NCBI GenBank assembly: GCA_026396015.1
Contig: JAPLXP010000003.1
Coordinates: forward strand, 198,158-262,157
DNA length: 64,000 nucleotides
Source: Candidatus Nomurabacteria bacterium
GTDB lineage: Bacteria; Patescibacteria; Paceibacteria; UBA9973
Reading direction: 5' to 3'
Part shown: positions 54,790 through 62,740 of the stretch, piece by piece
How the letters are laid out: every line of letters begins with the position of its first letter
Numbering within the stretch: position 1 is the first letter of the stretch
Program-made: the position numbers and the translations under genes
Notes under the pieces: generated by a model
Told to the model about the DNA's origin: nothing
The model's database searches: none
What the model saw: the letters and a program-made list of their open reading frames with translations, nothing else

Positions 54790-55789
54790 TTATTTTTCTA
54801 GTACATTAATAGATTCCATTTGTTCAGCATAATTACCAGCTGTATCATAAACACGCAATGTAATACTTTGTTTACCCAAGCTCAAGAACGGCACAAACAT
54901 CTCTGAGCCCACTGGTAGAAACAGGTGACCTCCCAAGTCTACATAATAGTTTTTTTGAATACCACTCACATTATCTATTGCGTTAAATGCAAAGCGTACG
55001 ACGTCACCCTGATACACATCATCTGTACTTTTAATCATAGACAATATAGTTGGAGGAGTAAAATCGGATTTAATTTTAAAGTGAGCAATCGGACCACCTG
55101 AATCAAGCTGAAGATGAAAATAAAATACTCCATCTGTAGGTATTTTAAATGCTATTGTATTTTCATTTGTAGTTTGGCTGCCTGAAGGTATAGTATTTGG
55201 TTCAGAGTCAAATGCATACCTATATACTGCATCTTTTTTACCAATCCATACAAATTTTACATTTTTTGCATTGTACCATCGATTTTCATTTGGGTGTGTT
55301 GAAGAATATACGACGAATGAACGCTGGCCAGTTTTATTTTCTTTAGTGAAATCTAAATTAAAATTATCTACACGATATCCGCCGCTTTGAGCCACACGTA
55401 GTACATTTGTACCCAGGCCATCATTTGCTAGAACTTTTGTATCATCCATATCAAAAGTTAAATCAAACGAACCTGTTTTTTGGGGTGTGACAATTATTTT
55501 TCCTATTGATAGATTTTTTTGTCCTATTTTTTTGTAATTTAAAAGTACGCAACTTAAATTTAGGATACCATTTTTACTGTCTATATTTTTTTCAATTATA
55601 TAAGAACAATCAGTATTGTCAGTATTAAAATCATTAATTTTTATTGAATCAGGGTTATATTTAATAGATACAGACACAGAATTTATAGCCTCGTCTCCAG
55701 TTTTTACTAAAACATCAAATGATTGCTCTGAGCCAATGTTATAAATTCCAGACTCGGGTTCTAGTGTTATAGTTGAATTATAAAGAGTG
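54790..55789 (-). pseudogene. Cohesin-like exported protein, 5' end lost at a palindrome
   Basis: The open frame runs from palindrome D copy 5 to TAA at 54790 (about 333 codons). Near its start come TLEPESGIYNIGSEQSFDVL then VKTGDEAINSVSVSIKYNPD, the cohesin-type opening common in Parcubacteria surface proteins, then KIIVTPQKTGSFDLTFD, and an Ig-like last domain (YRYAFDSEPNTIPSGSQTTN ... KQSITLRVYDTAGNYAEQME). No signal peptide or C-terminal anchor remains. Any initiation would be at internal GTG 55677 or later. Confidence 0.75.
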
Positions 55790-55864
55790 AGTGTAGCAAG
55801 AACAGTTCTTGCTACACTATTGAATTTTTCTTTTCAGTGTAGCAAGAACTGTTCTTGCTACACT
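55790..55864. repeat. Palindrome D copies 5 and 6
   Basis: Two copies, 55790-55818 (central A) and 55836-55864 (central T), both with perfect 14-bp arms and separated by 17 bp. They separate the cohesin-like fragment from the second recombinase fragment. Confidence 0.95.
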
Positions 55865-56005
55865 AGGAGGATTACCCACCAAGCCACCAATTGGATATAA
55901 AACTATTGGAGAAAAAGGTCATAAAATACATGTGATAAATAATGAGACGGCCCCACTTGTAAAAAAAATGTTTGAATTATATTCAACTGGTAATTTTTCT
56001 GTAGT
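55865..56005 (+). pseudogene. Serine recombinase fragment, copy 2
   Basis: Identical over 141 bp to 51619-51759. Here the right end runs straight into a different gene remnant at 56008 rather than into a palindrome. Confidence 0.85.
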
Positions 56006-56007
56006 AA

Positions 56008-56244
56008 AAAGAGATCGAATTCAAAACGGATCAAGTAAAGATCATTCAAAAGGCTGCTCAAAGATCCTGGCAGGCCGCTGCGTGGCTCTTGGAACGCAAA
56101 TATCCCAATGAGTACACCAATCGTGTGCGTATCGAGCAATCAGAGCCAATTAGGACAGGTTATGAGCACCTTACTCACGAAGAGGTAAAGACTAAACTCC
56201 AAGAACTCCGGAGAAGAAATGGCTTGGTAAATATAGCAGGCTAG
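56008..56244 (+). pseudogene. Phage small-terminase-like C-terminal fragment
   Basis: The frame from 56008 reads KEIEFKTDQVKIIQKAAQRS, WQAAAWLLERKYPNEYTNRV, RIEQSEPIRTGYEHLTHEEV, KTKLQELRRRNGLVNIAG and stop. QKAA..SWQAAAWLLERKYP is typical of helix-turn-helix or terminase small subunit-like phage proteins. No start codon is left and the 5' part is missing, so it is a relic. Its GC content is higher than the flanking DNA. Confidence 0.65.
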
Positions 56245-56275
56245 AATCGATTGGATATGTAAGGAGATCTTTCCC

Positions 56276-56299
56276 TAGTGTAATCAGAACTGATTACTA
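56276..56299. repeat. Palindrome E, left of the ABC exporter
   Basis: TAGTGTAATCAG, AA, CTGATTACTA: near-palindrome of the TAATCAG/CTGATTA type, with a partial second copy (TCTGATTACAG) about 25 bp on. Compare 58962. Confidence 0.7.
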
Positions 56300-56375
56300 T
56301 TTGTCATCACTTCTGATTACAGAATCTCACACAAAGAACTGTAAAAAGCATTACTTTTATGCTAAAATGGCTTTT

Positions 56376-57374
56376 ATGAAGCCTAAAATCATTGAAGTAA
56401 AAAATCTCTCCAAAACCTTTTCTTTTTCTGTAAAGAAACATGGTTCTTCGTTTTTTAGGAATCTAGTATCTCCTGAAATAAAGACTGTCAGTGCAGTTGA
56501 TGATATTTCATTTGAAGTTGAAGAGGGTGAGCGTATTGCTTTCATTGGACCAAATGGCGCCGGGAAATCAACAACTATTAAAATGTTGACTGGTATTCTA
56601 TTCCCAACGAAAGGCAAAATATCTGTACTTGGTTTCGATCCAACTACTGATCGTAAAGCACTTGCGTACAAGATCGGTACTGTCTTTGGACAACGCAGTC
56701 AGTTATTTCCAAACTTGCCGATCACAGATTCGTTTGAATTTTTCGGTGTTATGTATGATCTATCAAAGAAAGAAATTGCATCACGAACTGCCGAACTCAT
56801 TGAGCAGTTTGACCTTGCTTCATTCAAGGATCAGCCAGTGCGAAAACTTTCACTTGGTCAACGAATGCGTGCAGAAATTGCAGTATCCTTGATACACAAG
56901 CCGAGGATCATATTTCTTGATGAACCAACTATCGGCCTCGATGTCGTTGCAAAGAAATCACTTCGTGAACTTTTGATCAAGATAAACAAGGAAGAAAAGA
57001 CTACGATCTTTTTGACTTCTCACGATGTGGGAGATATTGAGTCTCTCTGTGATCGCACAATCATAATCAATCACGGAACAGTCGTCCGTGATATGCCTAC
57101 AGATGAACTTTCAAAATCTTTTGTACACGAAAAGTATCTTGACATCACTCTTGAGGCAAAGCCAAAAAACTTTCCTGAACTTCCACAAGGAATCAAATAT
57201 GTACAAAAAGATAGCAATAAAATAACTCTTGCGGTTGATCAAAGAGTTCTCGGTGTATCTGATGCACTACAAAAAATACTCCCATATTTTTCTGTTTCAG
57301 ACATAGATGTTTACAATGTCGATCTTGAGACGGTAATCAGAGAAATGTATGAAGCAACTTCGATTAGCAAATAG
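56376..57374 (+). CDS. ABC-2 type exporter, ATP-binding protein
   Basis: A 332-residue ATPase: Walker A GPNGAGKSTTIKML, Q-loop GQRSQLFPNLPITDSFEFFG, signature KLSLGQRMRAEIAVSLIHKP, Walker B RIIFLDEPTIGLD and the H-loop TSHDVGDIE, followed by the C-terminal domain of multidrug/polysaccharide-type ABC-2 ATPases. Start at MKPKIIEV: TAAAAT lies 7 nt upstream. Overlaps the first permease gene by 26 bp, indicating coupling. Confidence 0.93.
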   Translation: MKPKIIEVKNLSKTFSFSVKKHGSSFFRNLVSPEIKTVSAVDDISFEVEEGERIAFIGPNGAGKSTTIKMLTGILFPTKGKISVLGFDPTTDRKALAYKIGTVFGQRSQLFPNLPITDSFEFFGVMYDLSKKEIASRTAELIEQFDLASFKDQPVRKLSLGQRMRAEIAVSLIHKPRIIFLDEPTIGLDVVAKKSLRELLIKINKEEKTTIFLTSHDVGDIESLCDRTIIINHGTVVRDMPTDELSKSFVHEKYLDITLEAKPKNFPELPQGIKYVQKDSNKITLAVDQRVLGVSDALQKILPYFSVSDIDVYNVDLETVIREMYEATSISK

Positions 57375-58149
57375 CATAGTAAAAATGATGATCAAGGACA
57401 GGATACAATATCCTGCTCGTTTGATCGTTGATACATTTGGTATCGCCACACGATGCGGTGTTTTATTGATACTCTACTACTACATTTTCAGTACTCGAGG
57501 TGGTGTAATCAATGGACTCACTTTTCAAATCACTGCATGGAGTATGTTCTTGTACTTTGCATTTATGACACTGCGATTGCGAGATCTTGCAACATCAATT
57601 ATGCAAGACATAAAGTCTGGAACTGTTGAAGTACTACTCTCAAAGCCAATCAACTACTTGTCATATCGTATGTGGTGGCAGTTAGGTGCAGGATTATATC
57701 CATTCTTTGTTGCGGTAGTATTGGGGACAATCGCTCTTGTCGTTGCTGTGGGTATTCCTGCAAGTATGTCTAGTTGGTTTTTCGTAGGCACTCTTTCAAT
57801 CGTATTTATTTTAGGGATCATTTTGTCATTACTCGTATATGCGGTGGTGGGTTTACTTGCTTTTTGGATAGAAGACATCAAGCCGTTATATTGGATCGTA
57901 GACAAAGCGGTGATGATTCTCGGAGGTTCATATTTACCCGTAGCATTGTTTCCAAAGGTAATGTATCAGATTGCAATCTGGAGTCCTTTTGGAGCATCGC
58001 AATTTGTGACACACACTGTGTATGACACTTGGAGAACTGGATATGCTGAAATGATCGGAATACAAGTATTTTGGATTGTCATACTTGGAATCATAGTTTC
58101 ATATATGTTCGGTCGAGCGCACAAAAAAGTCTCTGTAAATGGAGGATAA
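57349..58149 (+). CDS. ABC-2 exporter permease 1
   Basis: 266 residues, six membrane helices, with the coupling-loop stretch LRLRDLATSIMQDIKSGTVE VLLSKPINYLSYRMWW typical of ABC-2 (DUF990-like) permeases. With the ATPase and permease 2 it would make a heterodimeric exporter; the substrate is unknown. GGAGG at its 3' end may serve the next gene. Confidence 0.9.
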   Translation: MKQLRLANSIVKMMIKDRIQYPARLIVDTFGIATRCGVLLILYYYIFSTRGGVINGLTFQITAWSMFLYFAFMTLRLRDLATSIMQDIKSGTVEVLLSKPINYLSYRMWWQLGAGLYPFFVAVVLGTIALVVAVGIPASMSSWFFVGTLSIVFILGIILSLLVYAVVGLLAFWIEDIKPLYWIVDKAVMILGGSYLPVALFPKVMYQIAIWSPFGASQFVTHTVYDTWRTGYAEMIGIQVFWIVILGIIVSYMFGRAHKKVSVNGG

Positions 58150-58155
58150 AATTAT

Positions 58156-58950
58156 ATGAAAAAAGAAATCAATTTTGCTATATATGCAATAAAAAAGAAT
58201 ATCCAGAGTAGTGCAGAACTCCGTACAAGTTTCTGGATGAATGTTTTTGGAATGATGATCAATAATATATCCTTTGTTATATTATGGGTTTTTCTCATTC
58301 AAACAGTTGGAAGTATTGGAGGTTGGAGCGAAGCCGATATTTTCGGACTACAAGGTTTTGTAGCTCTAGTATTTGGTATTGTGTACTCAATTGGTTCAGG
58401 TCTTCGAGAAATGCCACAACTCATTTCGGGAGGTAGATTTGATCAGTTTTTAATCTCTCCCAAAAATCTACTTACTCGTATAGCAACTTCATCTTTCGGT
58501 GCTTCCGCAGTTGGTGATGTATTCTTTGGAATTATTTGTATAGTGATATATCTTTTTATGATCTCCGCAACACTATCACAAATAGGGATGACTTTTCTTC
58601 TAATCATCATTGCCTTGATTACATTTACTGGTGTGACGATTGCAATACAATCTATCAATTTCTTTTTTACTGATCCAGAAGCAGTAACGCGAAGTGTATT
58701 TGAACTATTCTTCACTCCATCACTATTTCATGGTGGAGCATTTCAAGGTACAACACGGTTCGTATTTACTTTTCTTGTACCGTCACTCTTAATTGGAACT
58801 CTGCCAGTTGAAGCTATTACTCAAACCTCATTTCCCAAAATGCTGTTACTTTTAGTGCTATCAATCTTTTGGTTTATGCTTTCTCTATGGTTTTTCAAGA
58901 AAGCTGTACGAAAATACGAAAGTGCCAACTTTATGACCTTTGGGTCGTAG
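58156..58950 (+). CDS. ABC-2 exporter permease 2
   Basis: 264 residues, six membrane helices; REMPQLISGGRFDQFLISPK NLLTRIATSSFG is the coupling region. The start is preceded by GGAGGATAAAATTAT, a rare good Shine-Dalgarno-like sequence in this window, though it is also the end of the previous coding frame. It could reflect descent from a donor that used Shine-Dalgarno initiation, or chance. Confidence 0.9.
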   Translation: MKKEINFAIYAIKKNIQSSAELRTSFWMNVFGMMINNISFVILWVFLIQTVGSIGGWSEADIFGLQGFVALVFGIVYSIGSGLREMPQLISGGRFDQFLISPKNLLTRIATSSFGASAVGDVFFGIICIVIYLFMISATLSQIGMTFLLIIIALITFTGVTIAIQSINFFFTDPEAVTRSVFELFFTPSLFHGGAFQGTTRFVFTFLVPSLLIGTLPVEAITQTSFPKMLLLLVLSIFWFMLSLWFFKKAVRKYESANFMTFGS

Positions 58951-58961
58951 AAATCGGTGAG

Positions 58962-58985
58962 TTTGTTATCAGTTCTGATAACAAA
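58962..58985. repeat. Palindrome E, right of the ABC exporter
   Basis: TTTGTTATCAG, TT, CTGATAACAAA perfect 11-bp arms. Shares the TATCAG/CTGATA centre with the element left of the exporter; can also end transcription. Confidence 0.75.
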
Positions 58986-59017
58986 GTGAATCAACCTTGA
59001 TAACAACTTACGAGAGG

Positions 59018-59056
59018 GTATAGCAAGAAGGTATAGCAAGAACAGTTCTTGCTACG
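59018..59056. repeat. Palindrome D copy 7 with partial duplicate
   Basis: GTATAGCAAGAAC, A, GTTCTTGCTACG at 59031-59056, preceded by an 11-bp part copy GTATAGCAAGA from 59018. Confidence 0.9.
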
Positions 59057-59166
59057 ACAGGTTCGAGCTTCCTACTTTGGTATCAAAAATTACCATTTTA
59101 AAATATAACTAATTTTTTTTTTAGAATGTTGGAGGATATTAGAAAAGTAGTTACTAATGAAAAATC

Positions 59167-59577
59167 TTAAGAAAGAGTGTGAATGGCTTCTTGTATTCCA
59201 TAATAAACAATCACCAAGCTTGCTACAGCATCTGCCCACCAGAGACCAAAAACAGCATTAAGAAGTAATCCAACAAGAACTGAGGTAGCAAGTAGACCAT
59301 CTATGACAGTTACTTTTGATTCAGCTTTCAATACTGGGTTGTCTAATTTTTTACCAACAACTGATTTACCATAAGCAAGAGCAAACATTACTAAGGCTGT
59401 AACAAAAAGCCAGATACCACCAAGAAGAGATACTTGTGAATGAATACCCGAGGTAAGCGAAAAGTATACCTCTATAAGAATATAAATAGATAAAAGAATA
59501 AAAGAAACACCTATCATTCTTTCGGCTAACTTCTCATTATTTTTGTTAATGGCTTTAAGTTGCCAGATAACAACCAT
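59167..59577 (-). pseudogene. Cation diffusion facilitator-like transporter fragment
   Basis: About 137 codons of a membrane protein with four helices (ERMIGVSFILLSIYILIEVY, VSLLGGIWLFVTALVMFALA) and the metal-site-like helix SKVTVIDGLLATSVLVGLLL NAVFGLWWADAVASLVIVYY. The region fits the CDF/cation-efflux membrane domain (PF01545-like), but the N-terminal two helices are missing where palindrome D copy 8 begins. Codons upstream of 59577 lie inside the palindrome. Confidence 0.65.
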
Positions 59578-60145
59578 GTGTAGCAAGAACTGTTCTTGCT
59601 ACACTCTGATGGTAGCCAGGTATAGCAAGAACTGTTCTTGCTATGTCAGTATCTTCCATTTCTGGAAATTGTTTTACAATCCACTGTTTAATAGTCCCAT
59701 CTGAGAATGTTTTAACAACCTCAATATCTTCTATAGAAACTTGTTCTATTGTTAAAAGTATTCTCTCTAATTTAAAATTCTCTTTGTGTTCATTTTTTGT
59801 AAATCCACAAAAAACTTCTTTTATAATCTTTCTTTTTTCCGCAACTCTCTCACTTAAGTATTTTTGAAATGTATAGACAAAACCATCTTGAAACTCTTCA
59901 GTTTTCAAAATTTCTTTTGTAAAAATATCAGAATTATCTCTAATCATTTCAACAAATTCAATAGCCCTATCTTGTCTTAATTGAATGTTTGCACCATACA
60001 TTCCTTTTGATAGGCCCCAAGCAATACCCAGTAATGGCGCACCACCATTTAAAGAGCTATCAATCGCAGAAACTAAACCATCTACAACAGCGATTGCTGA
60101 GGTTTGTATAATTATTTTATCTTTCTTTTTTAATAGGTTTTTCAT
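59555..60145 (-). CDS. Hypothetical protein with glycine-rich hydrophobic helix; 3' end overwritten by palindromes
   Basis: A 196-codon frame. Residues about 10-55 hold a Gly/Ala-rich hydrophobic segment (VVDGLVSAIDSSLNGGAPLL, GIAWGLSKGMYGANIQLR), then a charged helical domain (about 60-165). The last 30 residues (DIARTVLAIPGYHQSVARTV LATHG) are merely translation of palindromes 9 and 8, so the native end is lost. It is last of four minus-strand genes starting with an XRE regulator at 62279. No family recognised. Confidence 0.6.
   Translation of the reverse strand: MKNLLKKKDKIIIQTSAIAVVDGLVSAIDSSLNGGAPLLGIAWGLSKGMYGANIQLRQDRAIEFVEMIRDNSDIFTKEILKTEEFQDGFVYTFQKYLSERVAEKRKIIKEVFCGFTKNEHKENFKLERILLTIEQVSIEDIEVVKTFSDGTIKQWIVKQFPEMEDTDIARTVLAIPGYHQSVARTVLATHGCYLAT
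59578..59645. repeat. Palindrome D copies 8 and 9
   Basis: 59578-59604 (GTGTAGCAAGAAC, T, GTTCTTGCTACAC) and 59620-59645 (GTATAGCAAGAAC, T, GTTCTTGCTATG), 15 bp apart. They separate the CDF fragment from the end of the 60145 gene. Confidence 0.95.
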
Positions 60146-60159
60146 TAATTAAATTAATA

Positions 60160-61515
60160 TTATTCCATTTTAACTACATACTGAACAGGGGTAATTTTTT
60201 TGAATTCTAATATATCACTTGCTCTATGAACTTTGAGGGTGGGTGTTTCTTCATTATCATTTATATTAAATACTTGGTATATATGATAATTATTTTGATT
60301 TCTTTTCATAAAATCTAATTCATTGCTAGATATATTAAAAGAATTACCACTAGAATTTTTTGAACTCTTAACCTCAATGTATTTTTCTCGCCCATCTGGA
60401 AAGAAAGATAATATATCATAACCAGATCCGTCACCCTCAAGAGACATATGTTTTACCTTTTCAGCCAAATCTTCTTTATTAATAGATTTAAGATAATTCT
60501 TTTCTATTTCAAAAACAATTTCTTCACCCTTTAACCCCGTGATTGATTTATTTTTATTTATATTTTCCCAGTCAATTTTCCTTGGAGTATTATATTTTTT
60601 ATCAGGGGATACTACGTCGATGGTATTAGTTATTTCTTTTGTTTTTGAGGTGTGAGTAGTTGCTCCATCTATCTCAGTATTAGTACCTTTCATTAAATTT
60701 CCCCAAAAATTGACCCCTTCTTTGTTTTCATTATCTTGTTTTTGGCTTGGTGCATTCTCTGATTTTTCTAATTTATTATTTGTAACACTGGAAATAGGTG
60801 TTTGCTTTTCTTTAAATATTGTTTCTGCTACTTTTTGATAGAGTTCAGTATTTTGATTTTGGGATATTTTATTTTCATTATTCGTATCTATTTTTTTATT
60901 GTCATACTTAATCCCATTTATTGAATGCAAGATTTTAGTAAAACTAAAATAATTACTATTTATTTCATAATTTATATCAGGATTAATATTAAATCTTTTA
61001 ATTAGATATTCTTTGTATCCACTGGAGTACGGAGAATTAAAAAATTTAGCTACATTTTTTGTTTCATTAATCAAAGATGCTAAATACATACCTTCACCTC
61101 TACCTATGTGTTTTCTAAATACATATACTCTATAATAATAATCTACATACCCAATATAATGTTTTAGTAATTTATCTTCAAAAGATCCAACATTTGTTTT
61201 ATCTTTGTAATTTTTTATTCTATTGCAAATTCCCTGATAATTTTCATTTATCTTATTAAAATAATCCTTGACAGATTCAAAAAATAGCAAACAAATAATT
61301 ACAAAAATAATTAAGATAATGATTTGAACACTAAAAATGAAATAAAATATTAACAATACTGGTAATATTATATAAAATAAATATTTCCAGAAAGAAAAAC
61401 TAGTTGAGTCTCTCTCAGAAATTAAAACATTAATTTGTTCTCTATGTTTCAAATAGGAATCGAGTTCCAATCCATATTCTTCTAGTGTTGGTTCTTTTTG
61501 AGCGTTGTATTCCAT
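60160..61515 (-). CDS. Membrane-anchored DUF3883-domain (nuclease-fold) protein
   Basis: A 451-residue protein. Two adjacent membrane helices (FWKYLFYIILPVLLIFYFIF and SVQIIILIIFVIICLLFF, about 45-85) are followed by a long helical and low-complexity linker and a C-terminal DUF3883 domain (about 325-445): TGLKGEEIVFEIEKNYL, GDGSGYDILSFFPDGREKYI, EVKSS and NISSNELDFMKRNQNNYHIY. GYDI...IEVKSS gives the acidic-Lys residues of a PD-(D/E)XK nuclease. DUF3883 occurs in many antiphage proteins. In an operon with a second membrane protein and an XRE regulator. Confidence 0.8.
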   Translation of the reverse strand: MEYNAQKEPTLEEYGLELDSYLKHREQINVLISERDSTSFSFWKYLFYIILPVLLIFYFIFSVQIIILIIFVIICLLFFESVKDYFNKINENYQGICNRIKNYKDKTNVGSFEDKLLKHYIGYVDYYYRVYVFRKHIGRGEGMYLASLINETKNVAKFFNSPYSSGYKEYLIKRFNINPDINYEINSNYFSFTKILHSINGIKYDNKKIDTNNENKISQNQNTELYQKVAETIFKEKQTPISSVTNNKLEKSENAPSQKQDNENKEGVNFWGNLMKGTNTEIDGATTHTSKTKEITNTIDVVSPDKKYNTPRKIDWENINKNKSITGLKGEEIVFEIEKNYLKSINKEDLAEKVKHMSLEGDGSGYDILSFFPDGREKYIEVKSSKNSSGNSFNISSNELDFMKRNQNNYHIYQVFNINDNEETPTLKVHRASDILEFKKITPVQYVVKME

Positions 61516-61519
61516 AAAA

Positions 61520-62071
61520 TTACTTATTTAAATTTAAATATTTTTTTATATTATCAATATCGTCACTATTGGCTGTAGCTCTTGATTTTTCAAAAAGTGA
61601 ATTCGAAATTCTAATTAAGCACCCAACTGCATTATTTATATCATTCATGTTTTCATTAATAAACATACTTCTCATGAAAACATAATTATCACGGTACCTA
61701 ATTTCTAAATCACAAGAAAGCTTTCTTATTTCATTTGATATATTTAAATAATTTTCAAATATTCTTTTATTATTCATCTTATCAAAATCTTTTTTCTCTT
61801 CTGAATCTAAACTAATAATGACATTGTACCCACCTTTATCTATTACAAAATCTTCTTTTGATAGCGGATTGGTGATTGTATTTGAATAAAATTTTAATTT
61901 ATTAAAAACTTCATTTTTTATATTTTTGTATTCTCTCAGAGGCTTTAAAATAAATTCTAAAATTATTTGACTAAAAATGAACACAAAAACTCCTGCTAGA
62001 ATGGTCAAAAATATATTATTATTTCCTTTTAAATTTTGAATAAAATATTTGCAGAGATAATAATTTTCCAT
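61520..62071 (-). CDS. Hypothetical single-pass membrane protein in the XRE-DUF3883 operon
   Basis: A 183-residue protein: a short N-terminal cytoplasmic or external stretch, one membrane helix (NNNIFLTILAGVFVFIFSQI, about 17-40) and a helical domain (about 45-180). No known motif. Gaps of 4 bp on either side tie it to the neighbouring genes. Confidence 0.65.
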   Translation of the reverse strand: MENYYLCKYFIQNLKGNNNIFLTILAGVFVFIFSQIILEFILKPLREYKNIKNEVFNKLKFYSNTITNPLSKEDFVIDKGGYNVIISLDSEEKKDFDKMNNKRIFENYLNISNEIRKLSCDLEIRYRDNYVFMRSMFINENMNDINNAVGCLIRISNSLFEKSRATANSDDIDNIKKYLNLNK

Positions 62072-62075
62072 AAAT

Positions 62076-62279
62076 TTATTTCAATAGCTCATCAATAGAA
62101 ACACCAAGAGCTTTTGCTAATTTGGTAATGGTTGAAAGTGTAGGGTTTTTATTGCCACTTTCAACATTGCTGATATATGCTCTATCAACATCTAAAGCTC
62201 GGCAAATGTCGCCTTGCGTCATGCCTTTGGCAAGACGGATTTTCTTCATATTTTCTCCTAGTTTTTTAGCTGAATTCAC
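62076..62279 (-). CDS. XRE family transcriptional regulator
   Basis: A 67-residue Cro/CI-type helix-turn-helix protein: KKIRLAKGMTQGDICRALDV, DRAYISNVESGNKNPTLSTI, TKLAKALGVSIDELL. The start is GTG at 62279: TATAAT ends exactly 6 nt upstream, so the mRNA is leaderless. Single-domain XRE proteins of this size often repress the operon they head, here the membrane/DUF3883 genes. Confidence 0.93.
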   Translation of the reverse strand: MNSAKKLGENMKKIRLAKGMTQGDICRALDVDRAYISNVESGNKNPTLSTITKLAKALGVSIDELLK

Positions 62280-62299
62280 AGTTGAATTATATTCTCAAT

Positions 62300-62740
62300 T
62301 GTCTTTATAAACAATATTGTTATATAATACAATATAGCCCCTCCCACCCCCGAATCCCGCGCGCAATTCCTCCCAGACCCTCCTTGCGCGCGAAAAGAAG
62401 TCGAGGCAGGGCGAAGCGATACCCAGAGAATAATGTTTCGCCCTGCCGAGTCCATTTTTAGAATTCTTCATTTGGATTTTCGGCGAAAAAAGTTCGGATT
62501 TTGTGGTAGAGAGGGAGCATCGTAGTACATGCCCAAAAATTCGGCGCGCGCGAAGCGCGCGGTGATGTGGCGGGTGTGGCGGAATTCCAAGAATTCAAAA
62601 GGATTTCCCAAGATTTTTTTGGCGTTAATACCAGAGTGCGGTTGGCGAGGAGAGGGAGAGGGTTCTATGATGAATACATCATTCAAAACAGTAATTTTGT
62701 GAGCCAATCGTAAAGCGATAATTGTAAAATCAAAAGCAAT
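62300..62740. other. GC-rich palindromic region upstream of the serine recombinase
   Basis: No convincing gene. Three GC-rich inverted repeats stand out from AT-rich surroundings: CGCGCGCAA facing TTGCGCGCG (62359-62398), GGCAGGGCGAA facing TTCGCCCTGCC (about 62405-62451) and CGCGCGCGAAGCGCGCG (about 62545). A 79-codon frame on the minus strand (62468-62707) is proline/arginine-rich without domain. The stretch may contain the recombination or binding sites of the adjacent recombinase. Confidence 0.5.

Noticed and set aside
62468..62707. 79-codon minus-strand frame upstream of the recombinase
   Set aside because: Low-complexity Pro/Arg/Phe translation across GC-rich palindromes, no start signal at the leaderless distance and no domain; more likely non-coding.
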